Shown here one piece after another: positions 38,754 to 47,634 of a DNA stretch of 64,000 nucleotides. Position 1 is the first letter of the stretch; each line of letters opens with the position of its first letter. Source of the stretch: Beijerinckiaceae bacterium (GTDB lineage: Bacteria > Pseudomonadota > Alphaproteobacteria > Rhizobiales > Beijerinckiaceae). Location: NCBI GenBank assembly GCA_004564215.1, contig CP024846.1, positions 496,001-560,000 on the forward strand, written 5' to 3'. The position numbers and the translations under genes are program-made. The notes under the pieces were generated by a model, which saw only the letters and a list, made by a program, of their open reading frames with translations, made no database searches and was not told the DNA's origin.

Positions 38754-39587
38754 GTGATCGGCGCTCTTATCATCGTTTTGCGCGAAGTCATCGAAGCCGG
38801 GCTGATCATTGGAATCGTCCTGGCGGTCACGCGAAAGATGCCGGGGCACGTTGTCTATATTGTCGGCGGTGTCCTCGCCGGGCTGGCCGGCGCGGCGTTG
38901 GTCGCGATGTTTGCCGGCTCATTGTCCAATGCGCTGCAAGGCATTGGACAGGAAGTTTTCAACGCCTCCATTCTTGCTGTGGCCGTCGTCATGCTGGGCT
39001 GGCACAATGTCTGGATGGCGCGCCACGGGCGACAGATGAGCGAGGATTTGCGCCAATTGGGACGCGATGTCAGCGCCGGATCGCGTTCCCTGACCGCCCT
39101 TGCGATTGTCGTTAGCGTGGCGGTCTTGCGCGAAGGCTCCGAGGTCGTCCTGTTCCTTTATGGAATCGTCCTTTCGAGCGGAGAGTCCGGGCTCAGTCTA
39201 TTGCTCGGTGGTTTCCTCGGGCTTGTCCTCGGAGCCGGGGTCAGTGCCCTCACCTACTCGGGCCTGGTGGTCATTCCGCCGCGCTATCTTTTCCGGGTTA
39301 CCAGTATCCTGATTTCCTTCATGGCCGCCGGCATGGCGGCGCAAAGCGTCGCGTTTCTGGAACAAGCCGATATCGCGACAGGGTTCGGACAAGTTGTCTG
39401 GAATACGTCTTCGTTTCTCACAAGCAACAGCATGTTCGGCCGCGTTCTGCACACGCTCTTGGGCTATACCGACCAACCCACCGCGTTACAGCTGATCGTC
39501 TATCTCGGGACCCTTGCGGCGATCTTCGGTTTTATGAAGCTTCTGTCGCCCCCGCCTGGGCAGGGTCGCCGCCTGGCAACCAACTAG
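38754..39587 (+). CDS. FTR1-family iron permease
   Basis: 277 aa from GTG 38754, preceded by AAGGGAG. About seven hydrophobic helices. Two REXXE-type iron-transport motifs are visible: LREVIEAGLIIG in helix 1 and LREGSEVVLFLYG in helix 4. It should move Fe across the inner membrane. The usual partners (EfeO, EfeB, P19 or a multicopper oxidase) are absent here, so the iron donor is unclear. Confidence 0.88.
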   Translation: MIGALIIVLREVIEAGLIIGIVLAVTRKMPGHVVYIVGGVLAGLAGAALVAMFAGSLSNALQGIGQEVFNASILAVAVVMLGWHNVWMARHGRQMSEDLRQLGRDVSAGSRSLTALAIVVSVAVLREGSEVVLFLYGIVLSSGESGLSLLLGGFLGLVLGAGVSALTYSGLVVIPPRYLFRVTSILISFMAAGMAAQSVAFLEQADIATGFGQVVWNTSSFLTSNSMFGRVLHTLLGYTDQPTALQLIVYLGTLAAIFGFMKLLSPPPGQGRRLATN

Positions 39588-39936
39588 AGGCAAAACCAAT
39601 TCTCCGTGATGCCCACGGCCTGCGGCGCGGCAATTCGGCGCATGCAAAATTCGCCTTTTTTCTGGCGGTTTCGAAGTGAAGCTTGCAAATTCATTGCGTT
39701 AACGTGAGATTAGATATAGTGGAATAGGCCATCGCCTGAATCGATGGCCCCGCTGTTAGCTGTCCTCGTTCAGACCGTTCAATCCGACCATCCAAGGTTC
39801 GGTTCGCACTGTTCGTCCGAGCGGAGAGTTCCGCAAAACTGGACGGATGCTGCAATTGCAAGGCGGAAGCTCGCCAACCAGAGCGCGGCGCGATCCAAAA
39901 ATAATCGGTTCGATCATAATCCTGTTCGGGAACGGA
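39588..39936. other. 349-bp spacer and helicase leader
   Basis: No gene is seen. A promoter-like TTGCGT (39694) and an AT-rich GATATAG further on precede a perfect hairpin at 39727-39749. The remaining ~190 bp form a likely long 5' leader of the DEAD-box gene. Confidence 0.35.
39727..39749 (+). promoter_or_regulatory. Leader hairpin upstream of DEAD-box helicase
   Basis: GGCCATCG-cctgaat-CGATGGCC is an 8-bp perfect stem with a 7-nt loop, near the inferred transcription start and about 190 bp before the helicase start. RNA helicase genes often have long, structured, cold-responsive leaders; a small RNA is another option. Confidence 0.3.
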
Positions 39937-41427
39937 ATGACATTCAGCACACTCGATCTTAGCGAGAAGGTCCTTCAAGCTGTTGCAGCTTCGGGCTACA
40001 CCACGCCCACTCCCATTCAATCGGAGGCGATCCCGCATGTTCTCGCGGGACGAGACGTGCTCGGCATTGCCCAGACGGGCACGGGCAAGACTGCCGCCTT
40101 CGTTCTGCCGATGCTGTCACGCCTCGAACAAGGGCGCGCCCGGGCACGGATGCCCCGCACCCTCATTCTCGAACCGACCCGCGAACTCGCCGCGCAGGTG
40201 GAAGAAAGCTTTGTCCGCTACGGCGTAAACCATAAGCTGAACGTCGCCTTGCTCATCGGCGGCGTGTCCTTCGGCGATCAGGAAACAAAGATCACCCGCG
40301 GTGCCGACGTTCTGATCGCAACGCCTGGGCGCCTGCTGGATTTCTCCGAACGCGGCAAGCTTCTTCTGACGGCGATCGAAATTCTGGTCATCGACGAAGC
40401 CGACCGCATGCTCGACATGGGTTTCATTCCGGACATCGAACGCATCTGCAAGCTGGTGCCATTCACGCGCCAGACGCTCTTCTTCTCGGCGACGATGCCG
40501 CCGGAAATCACCCGGCTCACCGAGACCTTTCTGCATAATCCGGTACGCATCGAAGTGGCTCGGGCGGCCTCGACGGCGGTCACGATCGCGCAAGGATTGG
40601 TGGCTTCCGAAGGTGGCCCGGGCAAACGCGAAACCTTGCGCCGTCTTCTGCGGAGCGCTGCGGACTTTAAGAACGCCATCATCTTCTGCAATCGCAAACG
40701 GGACGTCGCAATCCTGCATAAGTCATTGCAAAAACACGGTTTCAATGCCGGCGTTCTGCATGGCGATATGGACCAGCGCGCCCGCATGATGTCGCTTGAA
40801 GCTTTCAAGAGCGGCGGCGTGGATCTGATCGTCTGCTCCGACGTGGCGGCACGTGGCCTCGACATTCCAGACGTCAGCCATGTGTATAATTTCGACGTTC
40901 CGACCCATGCGGAAGATTACGTGCATCGCATCGGCCGGACAGGACGGGCGGGCAAAACCGGTGTCGCGGTTTCCATCGTCACACCCGCCGACAATAAATA
41001 CATCAGCGAAATCGAACGCCTGATCGGGCGAACGATCGATTGGCTGCCAGGCGAAACCCTTGAAAATATCGCCGGCGAGCCTGAGCCGACATCCCGCCAC
41101 CAGCGCCCTGCAAGGTCGCGGCGGGCCGCGCCTCGTGGCGCCGAAACCGCGCGGGAAAACGGCGAAAGCGTACTTGCCCGGCAAAACCAACCGAGGCCCC
41201 CACGGCCATCACGGGCCCCGGAGTCCCCGCCCGCCGCAGAGCCAGCCAGGACTCGCGCCGCCGCGCCACCGGCCGCACCGAATCGCCGTAGGCATAATGA
41301 CCAGGATGACGCGCCTGTCGTCGGCATGGGCGATCATGTGCCGATGTTCTTGCTGCGGCCGGCCAAGATCAAGCCAGAAAAAACCGCCGAAACCAAAGAC
41401 GACGCGCGCAAGACGCCAACCGTCTGA
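39937..41427 (+). CDS. DEAD-box RNA helicase (RhlE-like)
   Basis: 496 aa from ATG 39937 (MTFSTLDLSEKVLQAV). Helicase motifs in order: Q motif (PTPIQSEAIP), Walker A AQTGTGKTAAF, EPTRELAAQ, TPGRLLD, VIDEADRMLDMGF, FSATMP, then VCSDVAARGLDIP and HRIGRTGRAGK. The C-terminal ~110 residues are Pro/Arg/Ala-rich and disordered, as in RhlE proteins. It remodels RNA in ribosome assembly or mRNA decay. Confidence 0.94.
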   Translation: MTFSTLDLSEKVLQAVAASGYTTPTPIQSEAIPHVLAGRDVLGIAQTGTGKTAAFVLPMLSRLEQGRARARMPRTLILEPTRELAAQVEESFVRYGVNHKLNVALLIGGVSFGDQETKITRGADVLIATPGRLLDFSERGKLLLTAIEILVIDEADRMLDMGFIPDIERICKLVPFTRQTLFFSATMPPEITRLTETFLHNPVRIEVARAASTAVTIAQGLVASEGGPGKRETLRRLLRSAADFKNAIIFCNRKRDVAILHKSLQKHGFNAGVLHGDMDQRARMMSLEAFKSGGVDLIVCSDVAARGLDIPDVSHVYNFDVPTHAEDYVHRIGRTGRAGKTGVAVSIVTPADNKYISEIERLIGRTIDWLPGETLENIAGEPEPTSRHQRPARSRRAAPRGAETARENGESVLARQNQPRPPRPSRAPESPPAAEPARTRAAAPPAAPNRRRHNDQDDAPVVGMGDHVPMFLLRPAKIKPEKTAETKDDARKTPTV

Positions 41428-41439
41428 AGCCTGACGTCG

Positions 41440-41805
41440 TTATGGGCTTTCGCCGGCTGGCGTGATCGAGACCGATTCCCCGCACCCACAACTGCCGGTC
41501 TGGTTAGGATTGTGGAAGGTAAAGCTCGACTGCAACGTGTTGACATCGAAATCCAGCTTGGTCCCGAGCAAAAACATCAGATCCTGCGGAGCAATCAGGA
41601 TCTTCACGCCCTGATCCTCGATCACCTCGTCGGCCGGCTGAATCTCCTCGGCAAGATTCATCGTGTATTCCATTCCGGCGCAGCCGCCTTTCTTGACGCC
41701 CACCCTCAGTCCGGCGACCGGCCGTCCGGCGGTTTCGATCAGGCTCCGCGCGCGGGCCGCCGCCGCTTCGGTCAAAGACAAGACTGCAAAGGTAGGGTTG
41801 GCCAT
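41440..41805 (-). CDS. sufA: A-type iron-sulfur carrier (SufA/IscA/HesB family)
   Basis: 121 aa from ATG 41805. The three conserved cysteines are visible: one in KKGGCAGMEY and two in TGSCGCGES near the C-terminus. It carries Fe-S clusters or iron to target proteins. In many alphaproteobacteria it closes the suf operon; here it stands alone, convergent with the helicase gene. A thioredoxin-like ferredoxin gene starts divergently 126 bp away. Confidence 0.9.
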   Translation of the reverse strand: MANPTFAVLSLTEAAAARARSLIETAGRPVAGLRVGVKKGGCAGMEYTMNLAEEIQPADEVIEDQGVKILIAPQDLMFLLGTKLDFDVNTLQSSFTFHNPNQTGSCGCGESVSITPAGESP

Positions 41806-41931
41806 AAATCCTCCCGGTTGAGGGTCGAACCAGCTATATGGCGTGGAACGCCACAATTGTTTAGGGGCGGCGAATAGCCAGCAGCATGGGCCGGTCGGTC
41901 TTATTCGCTGATCTCCCTAGCGCCAGCGACG

Positions 41932-42282
41932 ATGGGACCAACGCCGATACCCGTCAAGGATATCTTCAATCGCCCGGCCGCGCCACGCCGGCTCATGATC
42001 TGCACCGGACCGTGCTGCAATAACGCCGGCGCCGCCACGCGCCTTTTGGAGGAACTTCGCACAAGACTTTCCGATGCAGTCTGCGGCGCGGACTGGGTCG
42101 GTGAAGCTTCCTGTGTCCGCAGCTCCTGCCTCGGCAAATGCACCGGGGAGCCCTTGGCTTTTGTTCACCCCGACGGCGTTTGGTATCATAGGCTTTCGAC
42201 CGAAAACCTTCTGTTGATCCTGCGCGGCCACGTCCTGAACCAGGAACCGGCGCAAAGCCTCATCCTCGAACAGGATCCGTAA
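41932..42282 (+). CDS. Thioredoxin-like [2Fe-2S] ferredoxin
   Basis: 116 aa. Cys24, Cys28 and Cys29 in MICTGPCCNNAG and a second set Cys61, Cys66 and Cys70 in SCVRSSCLGKCTG, followed by EPLAFVHPDGVWY, match the thioredoxin-like ferredoxin fold with a C-x3-C second pair. It could be an electron carrier. It ends 7 bp from the convergent deacetylase-fold gene. The start could be a later Met (residue 22). Confidence 0.75.
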   Translation: MGPTPIPVKDIFNRPAAPRRLMICTGPCCNNAGAATRLLEELRTRLSDAVCGADWVGEASCVRSSCLGKCTGEPLAFVHPDGVWYHRLSTENLLLILRGHVLNQEPAQSLILEQDP

Positions 42283-42289
42283 CAGCTTC

Positions 42290-43354
42290 TCATGCCCCGG
42301 CCATCAGCGCCTGCACATGAGCGGCAGCCGAGCGCGCGAGGGCCGGCAACCGATATCCCCCTTCCAGGAACGATACGAGGCGCCCGTTGCAATGTTTCTG
42401 CGCCGCCTCGACCAGTTTTTGCGTGATCCATTCGAAATCGGATTCGACGAGCCGCAGCCCCGCGAGCGGGTCGTCGACATGGGCGTCGAAGCCGGCGGAG
42501 ATAAAGATGAATTCCGGCCGGAACGCGTCAAGCGCCGGCAAGATGCGCTGCGTCATGACCTCGCGAAAGCGAGTTCCGTCGTCCCCCGCGCGAAGCGGCG
42601 CATTGACGATATTGCCAACCCCCGTCTCCGTCACCGCGCCGGTCCCCGGAAACAGCGGCATTTGATGCATCGAACCATAAAACATGGCGCGGTCTGAATA
42701 GAAGATTTGTTGAGTTCCATTGCCGTGATGCACGTCGAAATCGATGATGGCGGCGCGTTCGATTCCATGCTTGGCGCGTGCATAGGCTGCAGCGATGGCA
42801 ATATTGTTGAACAGACAAAAGCCCTTGATGCGGTCGCGTTCGGCATGGTGGCCGGGCGGTCGTATCTGGCAGAACGCGTTGGCTATCCCCGACGCCGGAT
42901 CCATCACGCGATCCACTGCAAGCAAGGCCGCCCCCACCGCCCGGCGCAGCGCCTCCCACGAACCCGCCGAGATTATGGTTTCTCGGTCGAAAAAGTATGG
43001 GAGATTCTCTGTATCGGCGGCGGCCGCGGCAATGCGGGCCAGATGCTCCGCACCATGCACACGCAAAATTGCGGCCTCGATGTCGCCACGCAGCGGCGCC
43101 GGCTCACGCCAGAGAGCCGAGAAGGCAGCATCTGAGAGCGCGGCGTCGATCGCCGTCATCCGTGCCGAGCGCTCTTGAGTGTTTGTCATATGGTGGAGGA
43201 ACGCTTCATGGGTGACGAGGAGCGTTGATCCCTTCGTATGTGAAGATGGCCCTTTCAGGTTCTCCGCGTTCGCTTGGGAGGGCAATGTGTAGCCAGCGCC
43301 AACCGCCATGCCGAGCTTCAGGACGCGACGCCGCGACATCGAAAGAAAAGCCAA
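42290..43354 (-). CDS. Histone-deacetylase-fold amidohydrolase with twin-arginine signal
   Basis: About 354 aa if started at TTG 43354, eight bases after GGAGGG; ATG 43339 (MSRRRVLKLG) is the alternative. The N-terminus SRRRVLKLGMAVGAGYTLPSQANA is a convincing Tat signal. The zinc-dependent deacetylase core is intact: RPPGHHAERD, GFCLFNNIAIAA, IDFDVHHGNGTQQ, SAGFDAHVDDPLAGL and FLEGGYRL. Bacterial members deacetylate acetylpolyamines or other amides, normally in the cytoplasm, so export is unusual. The upstream gene (69 bp away, same strand) is an arginine/dimethylarginine hydrolase-family protein. Confidence 0.82.
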   Translation of the reverse strand: MAFLSMSRRRVLKLGMAVGAGYTLPSQANAENLKGPSSHTKGSTLLVTHEAFLHHMTNTQERSARMTAIDAALSDAAFSALWREPAPLRGDIEAAILRVHGAEHLARIAAAAADTENLPYFFDRETIISAGSWEALRRAVGAALLAVDRVMDPASGIANAFCQIRPPGHHAERDRIKGFCLFNNIAIAAAYARAKHGIERAAIIDFDVHHGNGTQQIFYSDRAMFYGSMHQMPLFPGTGAVTETGVGNIVNAPLRAGDDGTRFREVMTQRILPALDAFRPEFIFISAGFDAHVDDPLAGLRLVESDFEWITQKLVEAAQKHCNGRLVSFLEGGYRLPALARSAAAHVQALMAGA

Positions 43355-43423
43355 GGAAGTCTCCCTCCGAGGGTTCAAAGCGACGTCCTTTCCAGCGCCC
43401 GCCGTCAAGAGCCTTGCCAGTTG

Positions 43424-44245
43424 CTAGGTCTCGACAAGCTTGAGAGTCAGGCACTTGGCCGCGCCGCCGGCCTTCATGAACTCCGATAAAGGCACGACGA
43501 CGGGCTGAAATCCAACGCTGCGCAAGCGGCTTTGCAAATTCTCCGACGCATCATTCATAAAGACATGGCTATCGAGATCAACGGCATTGCAGCAGAATTT
43601 CAAAGCATCGGCTTCCTCGACCGCGATGCGCTTGTCACGGGGCACCAAGGACTCAATTAAGGCCCGCGATTTTTCATCGAAGGCTGCCGGAAAATACATC
43701 AGAGATCCGCCCGTTAAAGGGCAAAGGCAGGTGTCGAGATGATAAAATAGCGGATCGACCAAATTCAACGCCGCCGTCTTGCGGCCAAGGAGCTTCTCCA
43801 AAAGAAGGGGCACGGCGGCATCCGATCGGAAGCCATGACCGACCCACAGCAAATCCCGCCCGCGATCGAACAGGGCATCGCCTGCCCCTTCGAATGGAAC
43901 CTCTTGCGGCCAGTCCAGAATTGAAAATCCATTTTCGGCGAACCAAGCGCGGTGGTGCCGCTCCTCGCCCTGTCTTTCGAGGCTGCGAAATCGGCTGACG
44001 ATCACCGTCTTGCCCAAGACGAGTCCTGCATTTGCTGTAAAGACGATGTCCGGGAGATGCCGCTGCGGCGGCTCCAGCACCACTTTCGCATGTTGTCCGA
44101 TCGCGCTGCGCAAAGCATCCCATTGCTGGCGCGCCAGCACAGCGTCGGTGTTCGCGAATTGCCCTTCCATCCACGGATTGATCACGTAAGCGACTTCAAA
44201 ATGATCGGGAGGGCACATAAGAATAGTCTGCGAAAAAGATGTCAT
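43424..44245 (-). CDS. Amidinotransferase-fold arginine/dimethylarginine hydrolase family protein
   Basis: 273 aa from ATG 44245 (MTSFSQTILMCPP). Family blocks: DHFEVAYVINPWMEGQ at the N-terminus, DIVFTANAGLVLG, FEGAGDALF, YHLDTCLCPLTGG with the catalytic His, and the catalytic Cys265 in GGAAKCLTLKL. Relatives include DDAH and the cyanobacterial arginine dihydrolase, which shares the Y-x-I-N-P-W-M segment. Substrate is arginine or a methylated or related guanidino compound. Likely co-transcribed with the deacetylase-fold gene. Confidence 0.8.
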   Translation of the reverse strand: MTSFSQTILMCPPDHFEVAYVINPWMEGQFANTDAVLARQQWDALRSAIGQHAKVVLEPPQRHLPDIVFTANAGLVLGKTVIVSRFRSLERQGEERHHRAWFAENGFSILDWPQEVPFEGAGDALFDRGRDLLWVGHGFRSDAAVPLLLEKLLGRKTAALNLVDPLFYHLDTCLCPLTGGSLMYFPAAFDEKSRALIESLVPRDKRIAVEEADALKFCCNAVDLDSHVFMNDASENLQSRLRSVGFQPVVVPLSEFMKAGGAAKCLTLKLVET

Positions 44246-44509
44246 AAAAACCAACCCATCGGTCGCCGTCACGCATGCTCAAGTGACGTCAGTCACGGCA
44301 AAGCGATCTATTAAAATTTGCCTCAAGGCTTCGGCCAGCATCAGCCGGAAAAGCTGACGCTGCCCCGTTTTGTCCCATCTGCAGTTGGATTGCGGACAGA
44401 AGATATCACATAGGCGTGATTTCCTTCGTTTTGGTAACAAAATAGCCTCTGCATCCGTATGTGCTGAGAGGACCGTCGAAAATGCGTGTCCAGGCCGGAG
44501 TTCTGCATC

Positions 44510-44998
44510 ATGATGACGAGGCGTCTATTCTTGACGAACGCCGGAATCGGCGTCGCGGCCATGGTTGGCGCGCCATGGTACGCACCTGCATCTGCCGCCG
44601 ACAGTTTTCAAGTGACCCATAGCGATGCCGAATGGCGTAAGCTTTTAACTCGAGAGCAGTATTCTGTGCTTCGGCAGAGCGCAACCGAGAGCGCCTACTC
44701 CAGCCTCCTCCTTCATGAGGCCCGGCGTGGCACTTTTGCCTGTGCGGGCTGCGACCTCGATTTGTTTTCTTCAACAACCAAGTTCGACAGCGGGACGGGC
44801 TGGCCGAGCTTTTGGGCTCCATTGGAGAAGGCAGTCGGCACGACCGAGGATCGCTCGTATGGCATGGTGCGGACGGCCGTCCATTGCAGCCGCTGCGGCG
44901 GCCACCTTGGCCATGTCTTTAACGACGGTCCCAAACCGACGGGCCTCCGCTACTGCATGAACGGCGTTGCCATGAGTTTCAAAGCTGCGTCCGCTTGA
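44510..44998 (+). CDS. msrB: Exported peptide-methionine (R)-S-oxide reductase
   Basis: 162 aa from ATG 44510, about ten bases after CCGGAG. N-terminal MMTRRLFLTNAGIGVAAM is a Tat-type signal ending ASA|AD. The MsrB domain has the structural zinc cysteines in CAGCDLDLF and CSRCGGHLGH, SGTGWPSFW and the catalytic Cys149 in GLRYCMNG. It reduces methionine-R-sulfoxide in oxidised envelope proteins. dipZ and an exported msrA follow on the same strand. Confidence 0.93.
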   Translation: MMTRRLFLTNAGIGVAAMVGAPWYAPASAADSFQVTHSDAEWRKLLTREQYSVLRQSATESAYSSLLLHEARRGTFACAGCDLDLFSSTTKFDSGTGWPSFWAPLEKAVGTTEDRSYGMVRTAVHCSRCGGHLGHVFNDGPKPTGLRYCMNGVAMSFKAASA

Positions 44999-45018
44999 TA
45001 CCTGAAGGGCGCTGACTC

Positions 45019-46818
45019 ATGACCCTTTTCCTCCTCGCCTATCTCGGCGGCGTTCTGACCATTGTCAGTCCTTGCATTCTGCCGGTGCTTCCCTTCGTGT
45101 TCGCGCGGACCGGTCAGCCTTTTGCGCGGAGCGGGCTGCCGATGCTCGCCGGCATGGCTCTGACGTTCGCCATCATAGCGAGCTTGGCGGCGGTTGCCGG
45201 GGGTTGGGCGGTCGAAGCCAATCGCTACGGCCGTGCCGTGGCGATGACACTTCTGGCCTTGTTCGGGATCACGCTGCTGTTCCCCGAACTGTCCGATCGT
45301 TTGACAAGGCCCCTCGTCGCCCTCGGCGCGCGCCTGTCCCGATCCGCGGAACAAACTGCGGGGGCCGGCAGATCGACGTTCCTGACGTCGCTTTTGCTCG
45401 GCGTTGCGACGGGCCTGCTCTGGGCGCCCTGTGCCGGGCCGGTCTTGGGCCTTATCCTGACCGGCGCGGCCCTTCAGGGAGCCAGCATCAAGACCTCCTT
45501 GCTGCTGCTTGCCTATGCGGCCGGCGCGGCCACGTCCCTGTCATTGGCGCTCCTGGTGGGAGGCAGGCTGTTTGCCGCCATGAAACAATCACTCAGGTTT
45601 GGCGAATGGGTCCGGCGAGCTCTTGGCGCCACGGTGCTTGCGGCCGTTGCGGCCATCGCCTTAGGGCTTGATACAGATTATCTCACGCGTGTTTCTCTGG
45701 CGAGCACCGGTTCGATCGAGCAGAGCTTGCTCGACAGGTTCCGCGGCTCGCCCGAAATCCAGCGCCTCCCGCAATCACCCATAGTCGCGGGGGCCGGCGC
45801 GATGACCGGCGACCCTCTCGTGATGAAGGGCGGCTCCTCGGCGCAGATTGAAGAGTTGCCCATCGAGGGTGCACTGCCGTCCTTGTTAGGCGCAAGCCTT
45901 TGGCTGAACTCGTCGCCGCTGACGAGCGATGAACTCAAGGGCAAAGTCGTCCTGGTCGATTTTTGGACCTATTCCTGCATCAACTGCTTGCGGGCGCTCC
46001 CCTATGTCCGGGCGTGGGCCGAGAAGTACAAGAACGAGGGATTGGTCGTCATCGGTGTGCACGCTCCCGAATTCGCGTTCGAGAAAGACATCGGCAATGT
46101 GCGCCGTGCCGTCTCCGACCTGAAGATCGATTATCCTGTCGCGATCGACAATGATTATGCGATCTGGCGTGCTTTCAGCAACCAATATTGGCCGGCCCAT
46201 TATTTCATCGATGCAAAGGGGCATATCCGCCACCATCATTTCGGCGAAGGTGATTACGAGGGATCCGAGCAGGTGATCCGAAGCCTTCTGGCGGAAGCCG
46301 GCAAGCCCTTAAAAGCCGACCGGACCTCGGTGAACGCCACGGGGATCGAGGCAGCGCCCGACCTTAGCGACGTGCGGTCGCCGGAGACCTATATCGGTTA
46401 TGACCGGGCGGAAAACTTTGCCTCTCCCGGAGGCATAGTCCCCGACGCGCCTTATGTTTACGCAAGGGCTGTTCCCCAGCTCAACGGCTGGGGCCTATCG
46501 GGAGATTGGACTGTCGGCGGCGAGCATGCCGCGTTGAACCGGAAAAGCGGCAGCATTTTCTACAAGTTCCACGCCCGCGACTTGCATCTGGTTCTCGGGC
46601 CGGCGCCCGATGGCAGGGCGGTAAGATTTCGCGTTACGATCGACGGCGCGGCCCCCGGCGCCAGCCACGGCATTGATATCGATACCGACGGGCATGGCGT
46701 CGTGACCAATCAGCGGCTCTATCAACTCGTCCGCCAAAGCGGTGCAATCACCGATCATTTGTTCGAGATCCAATTCCTCGATCCGGACGTGCAAGCCTAT
46801 GCATTCACCTTCGGCTGA
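45019..46818 (+). CDS. dipZ: DipZ-type thiol transporter: CcdA membrane domain + thioredoxin domain + C-terminal beta domain
   Basis: 599 aa. Residues 1-220: CcdA-like six-helix domain with the electron-passing pair Cys19 (IVSPCILPVLP) and Cys138 (LWAPCAGPVLG). Residues about 290-430: TlpA-like thioredoxin domain with active site Cys320/Cys323 in YSCINCLRALPY and cis-Pro region WPAHYFID. Residues about 450-599: a beta-rich domain typical of DipZ (APDLSDVRSPETYIGYDRA). It carries reducing power from cytoplasmic thioredoxin to the periplasm. Its position between msrB and msrA identifies the likely clients. Confidence 0.9.
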   Translation: MTLFLLAYLGGVLTIVSPCILPVLPFVFARTGQPFARSGLPMLAGMALTFAIIASLAAVAGGWAVEANRYGRAVAMTLLALFGITLLFPELSDRLTRPLVALGARLSRSAEQTAGAGRSTFLTSLLLGVATGLLWAPCAGPVLGLILTGAALQGASIKTSLLLLAYAAGAATSLSLALLVGGRLFAAMKQSLRFGEWVRRALGATVLAAVAAIALGLDTDYLTRVSLASTGSIEQSLLDRFRGSPEIQRLPQSPIVAGAGAMTGDPLVMKGGSSAQIEELPIEGALPSLLGASLWLNSSPLTSDELKGKVVLVDFWTYSCINCLRALPYVRAWAEKYKNEGLVVIGVHAPEFAFEKDIGNVRRAVSDLKIDYPVAIDNDYAIWRAFSNQYWPAHYFIDAKGHIRHHHFGEGDYEGSEQVIRSLLAEAGKPLKADRTSVNATGIEAAPDLSDVRSPETYIGYDRAENFASPGGIVPDAPYVYARAVPQLNGWGLSGDWTVGGEHAALNRKSGSIFYKFHARDLHLVLGPAPDGRAVRFRVTIDGAAPGASHGIDIDTDGHGVVTNQRLYQLVRQSGAITDHLFEIQFLDPDVQAYAFTFG

Positions 46819-46833
46819 AATCGGAGTTGACCG

Positions 46834-47583
46834 ATGACCAAGATTTTCAAAACCTCAAACATGGGACACTTGCAGGGCGCGCGGCTTGCCCTGCCCCTCA
46901 TCGCATTTCTGATGCTTGTTGGCATCGGGCTCACGCTCTCTCCTGCGGTCGCCGAAGACGCGCATGTTATCCCCGGCCCCTTGGTCGATTCTCCTGTCGA
47001 GCAAGAAGCACCTACCGAAACCGCAGTCCTCGCCGGCGGCTGCTTCTGGGGCGTGCAAGGCGTCTTCCAGCATGTTCGTGGTGTCACGAACGCCGTTTCC
47101 GGCTATGCGGGGGGCGACCGAAAAACCGCACAATATGAGATCGTGAGCGAAGGCAAGTCGGGCCACGCAGAATCAGTGCGCGTCAGCTTCGATCCTCGCC
47201 AAATCAGCTATGGGCGTATCCTGCAAATCTATTTTTCGGTTGCCCATGATCCGACCGAACTCAATCGGCAGGGCCCGGACAGCGGCACCCAATATCGCTC
47301 AGCGATCTTTCCCGCGAGCCCAGAGCAGGCAAAGATCGCAGAAGCCTACATCGATCAACTCAACAAGGCCCATGTGTTTGGCAAGGCGATTGTCACAAAG
47401 GTCGAACCCGATCGGACTTTCTACGTGGCCGAAGGCTATCATCAGGATTTCCTGACCAAGAATCCAACCTATCCCTATATTGTCGTCAACGATTTGCCGA
47501 AGATAGATAGTCTCAAGCGCCACTTTCCCGATCTCTATCGCCCCGACCCGGTGCTCGTTTCAACGGCGCGCCCCACGAACTAG
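46834..47583 (+). CDS. msrA: Exported peptide-methionine (S)-S-oxide reductase
   Basis: 249 aa from ATG 46834, with CGGAG upstream. Residues 14-40 are a signal peptide (PLIAFLMLVGIGLTLSPAVA|ED), so the enzyme is periplasmic, unlike most MsrA. The catalytic Cys70 is in LAGGCFWGVQG; further blocks are SGYAGGD, HAESVRVSFDP, HDPTELNRQGPDSGTQYRS and EGYHQDFL. It reduces methionine-S-sulfoxide; regeneration is probably by DipZ, encoded 15 bp upstream. Confidence 0.93.
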   Translation: MTKIFKTSNMGHLQGARLALPLIAFLMLVGIGLTLSPAVAEDAHVIPGPLVDSPVEQEAPTETAVLAGGCFWGVQGVFQHVRGVTNAVSGYAGGDRKTAQYEIVSEGKSGHAESVRVSFDPRQISYGRILQIYFSVAHDPTELNRQGPDSGTQYRSAIFPASPEQAKIAEAYIDQLNKAHVFGKAIVTKVEPDRTFYVAEGYHQDFLTKNPTYPYIVVNDLPKIDSLKRHFPDLYRPDPVLVSTARPTN

Positions 47584-47634
47584 CCGCTGCCGCGACAAGC
47601 GAGGGTTTTTCAGTAGCAACGGCGGGACATTCGC

